A DNA stretch of 64,000 nucleotides, from contig CP062007.1 of NCBI GenBank assembly GCA_022749295.1, positions 3,526,001 through 3,590,000 of the forward strand. The letters run 5' to 3'. The stretch comes from Flavobacteriaceae bacterium GSB9 (GTDB lineage: Bacteria > Bacteroidota > Bacteroidia > Flavobacteriales > Flavobacteriaceae). The translations under genes and the position numbers were made by a program. This document shows, one piece after another, positions 17,732 to 26,014 of this stretch. The notes beneath the pieces were generated by a model, which was given only the letters and a program-made list of their open reading frames with translations, did no database searches and was not told the origin of the DNA. Every line of letters starts with the position of its first letter. The first letter of the stretch is position 1.

Positions 17732-19228
17732 ATGAAACTATTAAAAATATTATCATCAGTAGCCGCAGTAGCCGTGTTGGCTTCCTGTACCAATCTTGAT
17801 GAGGACTTGTACTCAAACCTTCCAAGAGAAGAGGCTGAAACCTTTTTAACCGAAAATGCAGATTTTAGTGCTTTATTGGAAAAAGCTTATCGTAATTTCG
17901 ACAGCCGGTTTATTCAGCATGCACAATCTGTATGGTTGTTGCAAGAAATTAGTGCTGACGCCGCAGTAGTGCCTTCAAGACCTTCGGGCTGGGATAATGG
18001 AGGTGTTTTTAGGGAAATACATCAACATACTTGGACACCTGAAAATGGGTATATTCAAACACTTTGGAGAAATTTAAACAGGGGAACATTTGATGCCACC
18101 AATATCTTGTCTTTTGCACCAAATGTCGAGATTGAGGCCGAAGCTCGTTTTTTGAGAGCCTATTTTATGTACACTGTGTTGGATTTATATGGGCAGGTGC
18201 CTTTTAGAGAACCAGGCGATAATTTGCTAGAGCCTTCAACCGTGCTAAAAGGACAGGAAGCAGTAGATTTTATTATTTCTGAGGTTGAGTGGGCCTTACC
18301 TAATTTACCAGCGACCGGCCCAGCCTATTTAGCGTCGCAAAATGCAGCTCGTGGACTTCTTGCTGTCTTGTACATTAATAGAGGGGTTTATGATAATAAG
18401 GCCAATCCACAATTCAGCAATGCTGATATGGATAAGGTTATTGAATATGTAGATGCCCTTCAAGGTCTTGAATTAGATTTTTATTGGGACAGTTTTGGAC
18501 CTGATAATAACGAAGTATCTTCTGAGCTAGTGTTTACTATTGAAAGCCGAGGCGGAATATTAAATAATTCACTTTGGGTTTGGTGGAGTGCTATTTTTCC
18601 ATCTGAAATACCATTGCCAACAGGTGGCGGTTGGAATGGTTATGCTTCAACTCCGGAAGTATATGATTTGTTTCAAGAAGGCGATGTCAGAATGTATTAT
18701 GAGCATCCAATTACTCAAGAATATGGTTATAATGCAGGCTTTTTAACTGGTCAGCAATATAACGCAGACGGAACACCTATACCAGATGTTGTCTTCACTA
18801 AGGAAATACCAACGATAAACGGAGCATCTCTATGGAATGGTTACAGACCAGTGAAGTACATTCCAGATTATAATAATCCACGTTCAGCAGATAACGACTG
18901 GGTATTGTTAAGATATTCAAATATGTTATTATTAAAGGCTGAGGCATTGTTAAGAAAAGGAGAATCTGGAGCCTTGGATATTGTAAACGAACTTCGTGAA
19001 GCAAGAGACCTAGACCCATTAACTGAAATAAACCTCGATGTTTTACTAGATGTAAGAGGTCGTGAATTGTATTGGGAAGGGCATAGAAGACAAGACATGA
19101 TTCGTTTTGGGAAATTCTTAGGTTCGTGGACATTGAAGGAGGCTTCAGATGCTAAGTATTTGGTTTATCCTATTCCGCCGGCCGATGTTTTAGCTAATTC
19201 AAATTTAGAGCAAAATGAAGGTTACTAG
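17732..19228 (+). CDS. SusD/RagB-family outer-membrane glycan-binding lipoprotein
   Basis: A 498-residue protein with a lipoprotein signal (VLASC, Cys19). It has the SusD helical scaffold, with ALLEKAYRNFDSRF, AEARFLRAYFMYTVLDLYGQVPF near residues 130-160 and the C-terminal LLLKAEALLRKGE / VRGRELYWEGHRRQDMIRFGKF segments. It lids the SusC barrel and captures glycans at the cell surface. It is translated from the susC transcript and followed by a terminator. Confidence 0.94.
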   Translation: MKLLKILSSVAAVAVLASCTNLDEDLYSNLPREEAETFLTENADFSALLEKAYRNFDSRFIQHAQSVWLLQEISADAAVVPSRPSGWDNGGVFREIHQHTWTPENGYIQTLWRNLNRGTFDATNILSFAPNVEIEAEARFLRAYFMYTVLDLYGQVPFREPGDNLLEPSTVLKGQEAVDFIISEVEWALPNLPATGPAYLASQNAARGLLAVLYINRGVYDNKANPQFSNADMDKVIEYVDALQGLELDFYWDSFGPDNNEVSSELVFTIESRGGILNNSLWVWWSAIFPSEIPLPTGGGWNGYASTPEVYDLFQEGDVRMYYEHPITQEYGYNAGFLTGQQYNADGTPIPDVVFTKEIPTINGASLWNGYRPVKYIPDYNNPRSADNDWVLLRYSNMLLLKAEALLRKGESGALDIVNELREARDLDPLTEINLDVLLDVRGRELYWEGHRRQDMIRFGKFLGSWTLKEASDAKYLVYPIPPADVLANSNLEQNEGY

Positions 19229-19257
19229 AAATTGAGTTTAGTATAATTAGTTTTATA

Positions 19258-19288
19258 AAAAGGTTTAGCTCTCGCTAAGCCTTTTTTT
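19258..19288 (+). terminator. Intrinsic terminator after susD
   Basis: AAAGGTTTAGC and GCTAAGCCTTT pair (one G-T) around a short loop and lead into a run of T. It closes the susCD unit 30 bases after the susD stop. Confidence 0.8.
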
Positions 19289-19400
19289 CTTTAAATCTTT
19301 TGTAGTAAAGTTGAAAAGTCAAATCCTTATATTAAGGTGTGAATTTAAATTTAGTACATACTATTTTTTTTTACATTAGTGTTTTCTAAAACATAAATAA

Positions 19401-20477
19401 TTGAAAAACAAAACATCAATTCTCATTTGCTTTTTATTGGCTACGCTTTTTTTCAATTGCAGGAATATTAGCAAAAAATCTAATGACGAACTTTTAAAAG
19501 CTGCTTCCAATTTTATTGCACCAAAAGGAATGGTTTGGGTAGAGACCAAAACTTTTGTACAGGGAGCAAAAACAGGAGACCAATATGCCATGCCTAGAGA
19601 AAAACCTGCGCACCAAGTAACTGTCGATGGCTTTTTTATAGATGACACCGAGGTAACTAATAAACAATTTCAAGCTTTTGTAAATGCCACTAATTATATT
19701 ACAGTTGCGGAAAGGCCTATAGTCTGGGAGGAGATGAAAAAAGATTTGCCTTTGGGCACACCAAAACCTCACGATTCTGTTTTGAAGCCAGGAAGTTTAA
19801 TTTTTAACAGAAACGTAAACAAAATAGCCTCAATGGGTAATTATTCGCAATGGTGGACATGGAAAACCGGAGCTAACTGGAAACATCCACAGGGGCCAGA
19901 TAGTTCTATTGAAGGAAAGGATGATTTTCCAGTCGTGCACATAGCTTATGAGGATGCATTGGCTTATTGTAAATGGGCCAACCGAAGATTGCCAACTGAG
20001 GCCGAATGGGAGTCTGCAGCACAAGGAAATCAATTAGATAAAATTTACACATGGGGAAACAATCCAGAAGTTTTAAATGAAAAGGCCAACACTTGGCAAG
20101 GTGTTTTTCCTGTCAAAAATGAACCAAAGGATGGATATCCATTTATCGCTCCTGTAAAATCATACGAACCCAATAGTATTGGAATTTATGATATGATGGG
20201 AAATGTTTGGGAACTAACAAACGATTTATTCAATGTAAACTACTATAAAGAGCTCGATACTTCAAAGCCAATTGTAAATCCAAAGGGAGCAAGTATTGGT
20301 TTCAGCCCTGATAACCCTTATCAGAAAGAGCATGTCATTAAAGGCGGGTCGTTTTTATGCAATGCGTCCTATTGTGCCAGTTTTAGAATATCGGCAAAAA
20401 TGGGGACAAGCTTTGATTCAAGCTCAGACCATGTCGGTTTTAGAACAGTTGCCACCCCCGATATGTTAGAGAAATAG
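19401..20477 (+). CDS. Formylglycine-generating-enzyme (SUMF1) family lipoprotein with the catalytic cysteine pair
   Basis: A 358-residue protein starting at TTG, with a signal and lipobox (LFFNC, Cys20). The body is the FGE-sulfatase fold: GMVWVETKTFVQGA, VDGFFIDDTEVTNKQFQAFVNAT, AYCKWANRRLPTEAEWE, IYDMMGNVWELTNDLF. Near the end GGSFLCNASYCASFR reproduces the C-x4-C active site of true FGE (Cys320 and Cys325), which oxidises a sulfatase cysteine to formylglycine. Many exported SUMF1-domain proteins lack these cysteines, so retention is informative. No sulfatase lies in the window, so its client would be elsewhere. It is transcribed separately from susCD. Confidence 0.82.
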   Translation: MKNKTSILICFLLATLFFNCRNISKKSNDELLKAASNFIAPKGMVWVETKTFVQGAKTGDQYAMPREKPAHQVTVDGFFIDDTEVTNKQFQAFVNATNYITVAERPIVWEEMKKDLPLGTPKPHDSVLKPGSLIFNRNVNKIASMGNYSQWWTWKTGANWKHPQGPDSSIEGKDDFPVVHIAYEDALAYCKWANRRLPTEAEWESAAQGNQLDKIYTWGNNPEVLNEKANTWQGVFPVKNEPKDGYPFIAPVKSYEPNSIGIYDMMGNVWELTNDLFNVNYYKELDTSKPIVNPKGASIGFSPDNPYQKEHVIKGGSFLCNASYCASFRISAKMGTSFDSSSDHVGFRTVATPDMLEK

Positions 20478-20559
20478 GTAATTGAATTGGTCAATACTAG
20501 TGCAAATTAGAATAAAAACTTCATTTTTTTAATGAGTCGAATAGCTGTTTTTAAAAGTA

Positions 20560-21480
20560 TTACAAGTTCAAACTAGGTAATACAAACGATTTAGTATTTG
20601 GATGTAATCTTATCCATAATCCAGGGTTGGCATTCAATTGTTGTTCAGCTTCATCGTTGTTCGTACTCAATTCCGTATTCAGCACATTGGCATAAGTTTG
20701 AACTTTAGCCGGGGCCGAATCAGCATCAACGACAGACTGGACTATTTTTTTGGCTTGTAATATGGCAGCAGGTCCTAAGGTAAGAATGTATTTAGCCGAT
20801 CTACACTCTTTTTCATCACTTTCATTCACAAGACTGCCACCAGCCTTGAACTTGCTAATGTGATGTTCCAAAATACTATTTGATATTGGTATTATTCCAG
20901 CAACATGATGACTTTTGGCTCCAGAAAATGGTTTTATATAGGCAAGATGGGATGCTTGGTTTTCTTCCGGACCATGACCAATGAAAAAAATATCCAATCC
21001 TCCCAGTTCATCTAATTTAGTTAGGTACTCTTTTAACGAAGACTCTAAATCTTCAGTGTCGGTGCGCATCGGGGTAAAGCTCTTAATCTTTTTAAAAAAA
21101 TCGTCGCCTAAAATGCGCTCAAAATCCCTGACAAAACTAAAACCATTATCCATACTCATTGGCGCTAGGGCATCTTGAGTAAAAACATTTAGTCGAGCCA
21201 GTAGTTTGTCTTGTTCTTCAGTTTTAGCCAAGGCTCCAAGCAAACGGTGCAATTCTTGGGCACCTCTTCCACCAAGAAGTGCAATGTTAATGTCCCCCTC
21301 TTTCGACGCTGCAGTGCTGTATAGCTCATTTAACATGGCACGTCCAACTTCAGCTTCACTTTTAAGCACAGTAGGAGTAATACCGTGGTCAGTAAAACTA
21401 AATTCTTGATTATTATTTTGGGACAACCAAACATTGTTGTTGTTTTCCTGTCTTGTAAATGCCGAGTTATTAAACTTCAT
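20560..21480 (-). CDS. NagB/SugarI-superfamily protein (glucosamine-6-phosphate isomerase or 6-phosphogluconolactonase-like)
   Basis: A 306-residue cytoplasmic protein. IALLGGRGAQELHRLLG (phosphate loop), NVFTQDALAPM and DIFFIGHGPEENQASHLAYIKP, with the GxGPExHxASL-like active-site signature, place it in the NagB/RpiA/lactonase superfamily. The C-terminal YILTLGPAAILQAKKI segment is the second conserved helix. The family includes glucosamine-6-phosphate deaminase and 6-phosphogluconolactonase; the Asn-rich N-terminal extension and divergent motifs do not allow a choice. It stands alone, convergent with the FGE gene. Confidence 0.75.
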   Translation of the reverse strand: MKFNNSAFTRQENNNNVWLSQNNNQEFSFTDHGITPTVLKSEAEVGRAMLNELYSTAASKEGDINIALLGGRGAQELHRLLGALAKTEEQDKLLARLNVFTQDALAPMSMDNGFSFVRDFERILGDDFFKKIKSFTPMRTDTEDLESSLKEYLTKLDELGGLDIFFIGHGPEENQASHLAYIKPFSGAKSHHVAGIIPISNSILEHHISKFKAGGSLVNESDEKECRSAKYILTLGPAAILQAKKIVQSVVDADSAPAKVQTYANVLNTELSTNNDEAEQQLNANPGLWIRLHPNTKSFVLPSLNL

Positions 21481-21802
21481 TATAATTATCTTTTTATTCT
21501 GGTTTTAATGATTGTTTGTTAATTGAGGAATTTATATTTAGATTGCAAAAGTATATCAATTGGGATAATAGAACAATAGTATTCTTGTTTCTTTGGATAA
21601 ATAAGGAGAATTAGTAGGCAACCTCTAAATATTTTCCATAAACAAAAGATTTAGAGTGAACTAAACCTGTTTGTTTGGAATGATTACATTTTGTGGTGAA
21701 TCAAGATTTTAACTCTAGACATCTAAGTTAAGAACTTAGCACAAACGTTTTTTTAAATGTATTTACTGGGGTTTACAAAGCACAATTTCTTATAATCGTG
21801 TT

Positions 21803-21824
21803 CACAAACGTGTTCAGGTTTGTG
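21803..21824. repeat. Inverted repeat CACAAAC-N8-GTTTGTG in the 495-base gap
   Basis: A perfect 7-base inverted repeat in the AT-rich gap between 21480 and 21976. GTGTT occurs three times in the surrounding bases. It could be an operator for the alpha/beta hydrolase gene or for the divergent isomerase. Nothing else gene-like is seen in this gap. Confidence 0.35.
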
Positions 21825-21932
21825 TTAACTTTATTTATTAAAATATTTTAGATTTTAAAAGTAATAATTTATTACAAAAAAAGCATGATTCGTTTTTTTA
21901 AGATTAGCTATTATTAAAGTTTTTCTGTATTA

Positions 21933-21967
21933 TAAACTAAACTAAACTAAACTAAACAAAACAAAAC
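21933..21967 (+). repeat. Pentanucleotide tandem repeat, (TAAAC)5(AAAAC)2, just upstream of a start codon
   Basis: Five TAAAC units followed by two AAAAC units end 8 bases before the ATG of the alpha/beta hydrolase gene. The array occupies the usual 5' leader, so slippage would change leader length and A-richness rather than reading frame. Confidence 0.85.
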
Positions 21968-21975
21968 AAAATAAC

Positions 21976-22755
21976 ATGGGCTTTAAAGCTTTTAAGAATA
22001 GAGATAGAAAAGGTACTATTATTTTTATTCATGGAAATTCGTCTTCTTCAAGAGTGTTTGATACCGTAATGACTTCAGATGATATTCCTTATTCAAAAAT
22101 AGCCGTTGATTTGCCTGGGCATGGTGAAAACCAAGAAAATTATGATAAAATTGAAGATTTTACTCTATCTAGATTTATTGATAAATGTGTCGATTTTATT
22201 AACACCATAGATAATGAGATACTTCTTGTTGGTAATTCTTTAGGAGGCCATCTCATAATTGAAGCAGCTCAAAAGATTAATAATTTAAAAGGTGTCGTTA
22301 TTTTTGGAACACCGCCTGTAAAATATCCTATAAATCTAGATGAGATCTATCTTCCTAACAAGGAGTTACAAATATATTTTACCGAAACCCCATCATTAGA
22401 AGACATTTATAAAATGTCTAAAATTGCTGTTTTTGAGGATAAATATGCTGATTTAATTGTATCCGATTTTCAAAAAACTAATCCTTTGGTAAGAGCTGCC
22501 ATTGCAAGTAGTCTTGGAGATCTTACTGATGAATATGAAATTTTTAAAAATTTACAAGTTCCGAGATACATAATCGCTGGTCGTCAAGACCCAAGTGTTA
22601 ACTTAGAATATTTAAAAGAAGTTCAAAAGTGTTGTAATGGTAAATGTGAGCTCATCATGTTTGAAAAATGTGGACATTACCCGAGTTTAGAAAAACCAGA
22701 AGAATTTATCAGTGTCATTCAAAACATTTCATCAGAAGTATTTACTTCTTCGTAA
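21976..22755 (+). CDS. Alpha/beta hydrolase
   Basis: A 259-residue cytoplasmic alpha/beta-hydrolase fold protein: oxyanion loop FIHGNSSSS, nucleophile elbow VGNSLGGH (Ser88), acid region IIAGRQDPSV and catalytic His in KCGHYPSLEKPEEF. The set is that of small esterases/lipases of the MhpC type; the substrate cannot be told. It is preceded by the pentanucleotide repeat and faces the LuxR cluster convergently. It has no signal peptide. Confidence 0.85.
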   Translation: MGFKAFKNRDRKGTIIFIHGNSSSSRVFDTVMTSDDIPYSKIAVDLPGHGENQENYDKIEDFTLSRFIDKCVDFINTIDNEILLVGNSLGGHLIIEAAQKINNLKGVVIFGTPPVKYPINLDEIYLPNKELQIYFTETPSLEDIYKMSKIAVFEDKYADLIVSDFQKTNPLVRAAIASSLGDLTDEYEIFKNLQVPRYIIAGRQDPSVNLEYLKEVQKCCNGKCELIMFEKCGHYPSLEKPEEFISVIQNISSEVFTSS

Positions 22756-22763
22756 GAAAAGAA

Positions 22764-23537
22764 TTAAATTATTCCAGCCCTAATACATTTTGTTATTAAT
22801 GCGGTAGTACTATTACAACCAGATTTTTTTTAAATATTTCGTTTATGCGTATTTACTGTGCTTAAAGCAATGTTTATAGTATTTGCTATTTCTGTAGGCG
22901 TTTTACCTTTCGTCATTTCTAAAATTATTTCCTTTTCACGTTTAGTAAATTTGAATTGATTGACATTTTCCTTAAATGTATACGGCGGATCTGTCGTAAC
23001 TGAAAAATAAGAGGTTCTGCTATCACTCAAAAATGAAATACTATGGTATATTGGTGTATTATAAGATGTTAGGTCTGTATGTACACATAAAACTTGCTGT
23101 ACGCGTCCATCTTGTGAAACATTTACGGTTCTTGATTGATGCATAATAGTTTTATACCCACCATTCTTGTGCTTTAATCTGAATAAATAAACTACTTTAT
23201 ATAAAGGGATGTCTTCGGTAGGAATATGATTCATTAAAAAGTCGAAGCCTACTTTTTCTTTTTCGTGGTACTTTTCAAGATCTTCAGGGTGTAAAATTTT
23301 AAAGAAGTATTGTAAATTCATTTCTTCTGGTAGTATTCCTAAAACATTTTCAATATTACCTTTTAATATTTCAAAGGTTAAGTTGTTGAAATTAAAAATA
23401 AAGTAATAACAAGCGCCTGGAGAGAACACAGATGCAATTTGTTCTGCAACTTTTACAACATTGGTTTCAGAATTAGGAGACTTAATCCCATTTTTAGTAT
23501 TCCAAACTTGTATAACCTCTTTTTAAGGTACTTTCAT
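22764..23537 (-). pseudogene. Third tandem PAS-like/LuxR regulator, interrupted by two in-frame TAA codons
   Basis: Read in one frame from ATG at 23537, the sequence is a full paralogue of its two neighbours (about 257 codons). TAA stands at codon 5 (23523-23525) and again at 22830-22832 inside the HTH, just after STVNTHKRNI where the paralogues have Leu. After the second stop the frame continues with KKSGCNSTTALITKCIRAGII, matching the paralogues' C-termini. The longest open piece is 22830-23429 from a GTG. There is no frameshift. The protein would lose part of the DNA-binding helix, so a pseudogene is the simplest reading; a shortened protein without full DNA binding is possible. Confidence 0.8.
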
Positions 23538-23547
23538 AATAATTAAG

Positions 23548-24327
23548 TTATATAAAACCTTCTTTAATACAAGTAGAAATTAAATCGGAGGTATTTTTGC
23601 AGTGAGACTTTTTCAAAATATTCTTTTTATGACAATTAACGGTTTGTATAGAAATAAATAATAATGTTGCAATTTGTTTAGTCGATTTTCCCTGTAAAAT
23701 TAGGTTAACAACTTCCTTTTCGCGTTTGGTAAAAAGTTCTTTAAAACTGTTTTGTATTAATGTTAATTCAGTTTCTGTATCTAAAGCATAATAAGATGGG
23801 CATTCTTGACTTATAAAAGATATTTTATGGTCTATGACTGGGTTAAGATGAGTAATATCGTTATGCACACAAATGGTTTGAAATACCTTACCGTCTTCTG
23901 ACACAGTAAAGGCTTTAGATTGATGTAAAATGGTTCGATAAGAGCCATCTGCATGCCTTAATCTCATAAGGTATACTGTTTTATATTTGGTAATATCTTC
24001 TTTTGGTATTTTATTCAATTTAAAGGAGAGCGAAGTACGTTCCTTTTGATGCATTTTGTCTAAATCATCCGGATGCATCAAGCTTAAGAATTTTTCTAAA
24101 TTCATTTTCTCAGGACTTATACCTAAAACATCACAAACACCTTCACTTACATAATCTATATCTGCAATATCAAAATTCATAATGAGGTAATAAAAAGAGC
24201 TGTGAGAAAATAAACGCGCTAACTCATTCACTATTTGCTTTATATCTTGACGTTTTCCTGGAAGAAGAATTTTGTTTTGAGCTTTCCAAACGCTCATAAC
24301 TTTATCAATGCCTTTTTTTTTTGTCAT
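23548..24327 (-). CDS. PAS-like/LuxR-type transcriptional regulator (middle paralogue)
   Basis: A 259-residue protein. The N-terminal two thirds resemble a PAS-type sensor (YYLIMNFDIADIDYVSEGVCDVLGISPEKMNL, RLRHADGSYRTILHQSKAF). The C-terminal 60 residues are a LuxR/GerE helix-turn-helix (FTKREKEVVNLILQGKSTKQIATLLFISIQTVNCHKKNILKK). It has no receiver domain and no membrane segment, so it probably senses a cytoplasmic signal. Its start codon directly abuts the stop of the next gene, so the two are co-transcribed. The ligand is unknown. Confidence 0.85.
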   Translation of the reverse strand: MTKKKGIDKVMSVWKAQNKILLPGKRQDIKQIVNELARLFSHSSFYYLIMNFDIADIDYVSEGVCDVLGISPEKMNLEKFLSLMHPDDLDKMHQKERTSLSFKLNKIPKEDITKYKTVYLMRLRHADGSYRTILHQSKAFTVSEDGKVFQTICVHNDITHLNPVIDHKISFISQECPSYYALDTETELTLIQNSFKELFTKREKEVVNLILQGKSTKQIATLLFISIQTVNCHKKNILKKSHCKNTSDLISTCIKEGFI

Positions 24328-25101
24328 TTAAATAATTCCTTGCATTAAACATTGGCTAATAAGCTCTGAAGTACATTTGCACTTCGATTTTTTCATGATA
24401 TTTTTTTTATGAGTGTTTACGGTATGAACTGATATACATAAAGTATCTGCAATATTTTTTGAAGTTTCGCCTAAGGCCATTTGATAAATAATTTCTTTTT
24501 CGCGCTTAGTTAATATACTATTTAATGTATTTGAGATTTTCTCTGGTGAATTTGAGGTGTTAATGGCAAGATAAGAAGGTAAATCTTGACTTATAAAAGA
24601 TATTTGATGGTTAATAGGCATTTTTAAGTAGGTTACATCGGTATGGACATGAATGGATGTTTGTACAGCACCATCATTTGTAAGGTTTAAAACTTTGCTT
24701 TGGTGCAAAATAGTTTTATAACTGCCATCTCGATGTTTTAAACGCATTAAGTATGCTATTTTATAAGAAGGAATGTCTTTTGGTGCTATGTTTTGCTTTA
24801 AAAAAAGAGAAGCTGTTTTTTCTTTTTCCGCCATTCTGGCAAGGTCTTCAGGCTTCATTATAGCATTTAGTACATCTAAATTAAAACACTGTGGTTCTAA
24901 CCCAAGTATGGTTTTAATTCCTCTATGTACATAGGCTATTTCTTGTGTTTTGTAATTAAGAATGTAATAATAATAAGGTCCAATAGCAAAAAGAGAAGCA
25001 ATCTGGTCAATTAATTCTAATTGAACTTCTTTTTGTAATGGATTGACAAGATTTTGATTGTCCCAAATACTTAAAAGTTGATCTTCATTTTCGTAACCCA
25101 T
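24328..25101 (-). CDS. PAS-like/LuxR-type transcriptional regulator (first paralogue of the cluster)
   Basis: A 257-residue protein with the same layout as the downstream gene: a PAS-like region (YYYYILNYKTQEIAYVHRGIKTILGLEPQ, RLKHRDGSYKTILHQSKVL) and a C-terminal LuxR HTH (LTKREKEIIYQMALGETSKNIADTLCISVHTVNTHKKNIMKK). It is first in a three-gene tandem family. Divergence between copies is highest at the N-terminus and lowest in the PAS RLxHxDGSYxTILHQSK stretch. It may control the divergent genes for the small secreted protein and the giant surface protein, which start across a 443-base gap; that is inferred from position only. Confidence 0.85.
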   Translation of the reverse strand: MGYENEDQLLSIWDNQNLVNPLQKEVQLELIDQIASLFAIGPYYYYILNYKTQEIAYVHRGIKTILGLEPQCFNLDVLNAIMKPEDLARMAEKEKTASLFLKQNIAPKDIPSYKIAYLMRLKHRDGSYKTILHQSKVLNLTNDGAVQTSIHVHTDVTYLKMPINHQISFISQDLPSYLAINTSNSPEKISNTLNSILTKREKEIIYQMALGETSKNIADTLCISVHTVNTHKKNIMKKSKCKCTSELISQCLMQGII

Positions 25102-25376
25102 ATCATTGGTTCTAAATACTCTTACTTTAAAAATAAGAAAAATCTATATATGACACTAGAAAATATCTGTTATATAACATTTTAAAAGGTTTAAATGCTT
25201 TTTTTTTTTGAACTATTGTTAACAACATCTGACTTGAATAGTATGTAACAATTCTTTTAAACGCAATATTTATCGATTAGTCGAATAAAAATACCTAAAA
25301 ATAGGTATTGTATGGTACGAATAAGGATTCTAATTTTATAATGCTATTAATTAGTTCTTAGGGAGCATTTAAAATA

Positions 25377-25404
25377 GGTGCCCGTGTTTTATAGCATGGG
25401 TGCC
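25377..25404. other. Stable hairpin in the gap between regulator cluster and surface-protein genes
   Basis: GGTGCCCGTG and CATGGGTGCC pair over ten positions on the plus-strand RNA if G-U pairs are allowed, and AAAAT/ATTTT extends the stem. It is not followed by a T tract on the plus strand. The 443-base gap (25102-25544) holds no other gene-like sequence. A leader structure or old terminator is possible. Confidence 0.4.
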
Positions 25405-25492
25405 ATTTTAAAAACTTAAGATTAATTAAAAGCATCCCTTCTTAATTTTTAATAGCCAACCCTATCTACATTAATCTTACTTTTTGTTTTTA

Positions 25493-25510
25493 CCATAGTT
25501 AATACTATGG
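25493..25510. promoter_or_regulatory. Palindrome CCATAGT-N4-ACTATGG upstream of the secreted-protein/giant-adhesin operon
   Basis: A perfect 7-base inverted repeat with a 4-base spacer lies 34 bases before the start codon at 25545. Its position is that of an operator or activator site; one of the LuxR-type proteins encoded on the other side of the gap is a natural candidate. This is inference. Confidence 0.4.
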
Positions 25511-25544
25511 ACTAAGTATTGCTATTAACTAAAAACCAACCATT

Positions 25545-26003
25545 ATGAAAACTTTTAAACTGGATTTGATTCATTGGAAATGGAAAAATCCGAACAGCAT
25601 TATGTTGTTAAGTATTTTGTTCATGACAACATGCTATCAACTAAATTCCCAAACCTCACCAATAGAAACTCAGGAAATGAGATTAATAGGGGAATTGCCC
25701 GGACATGTTGATGTTAAATTCCGCGTTGTGAAATGTGATAATACTGATAAAAATCAAGTGTTTCTTTTTCTTCATAATGAAAGTGAAAAGTATGGAGCTC
25801 CCAATGATGTGACCTCTGGTTTTGAGATAGTAATACTTGACTATGAAAGCGGAAAATCTTTTACTAAAAATATTACTATTTCAACAACTGTAGGGCAGAA
25901 AATAACAGCTGATTGTGAAAAAGAAAGCTTATTAAAAATTGATTTGCCATTTTCTTACTCGCCTTCTAGTATAGCAGCTTATGTAAAAATACCTAATAAC
26001 TAA
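25545..26003 (+). CDS. Small secreted protein of unknown function
   Basis: A 152-residue protein with a long N-terminal signal (hydrophobic SIMLLSILFMTTCYQLNSQ around residues 18-36). The rest is rich in beta-forming residues, with two cysteines (CDNTD, DCEKES) that could form a disulfide. I do not recognise a family. It ends 11 bases before the giant surface protein and is almost certainly in the same operon, so it may be secreted with, or bind to, that protein. Confidence 0.7.
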   Translation: MKTFKLDLIHWKWKNPNSIMLLSILFMTTCYQLNSQTSPIETQEMRLIGELPGHVDVKFRVVKCDNTDKNQVFLFLHNESEKYGAPNDVTSGFEIVILDYESGKSFTKNITISTTVGQKITADCEKESLLKIDLPFSYSPSSIAAYVKIPNN

Positions 26004-26014
26004 AACACATTGTT

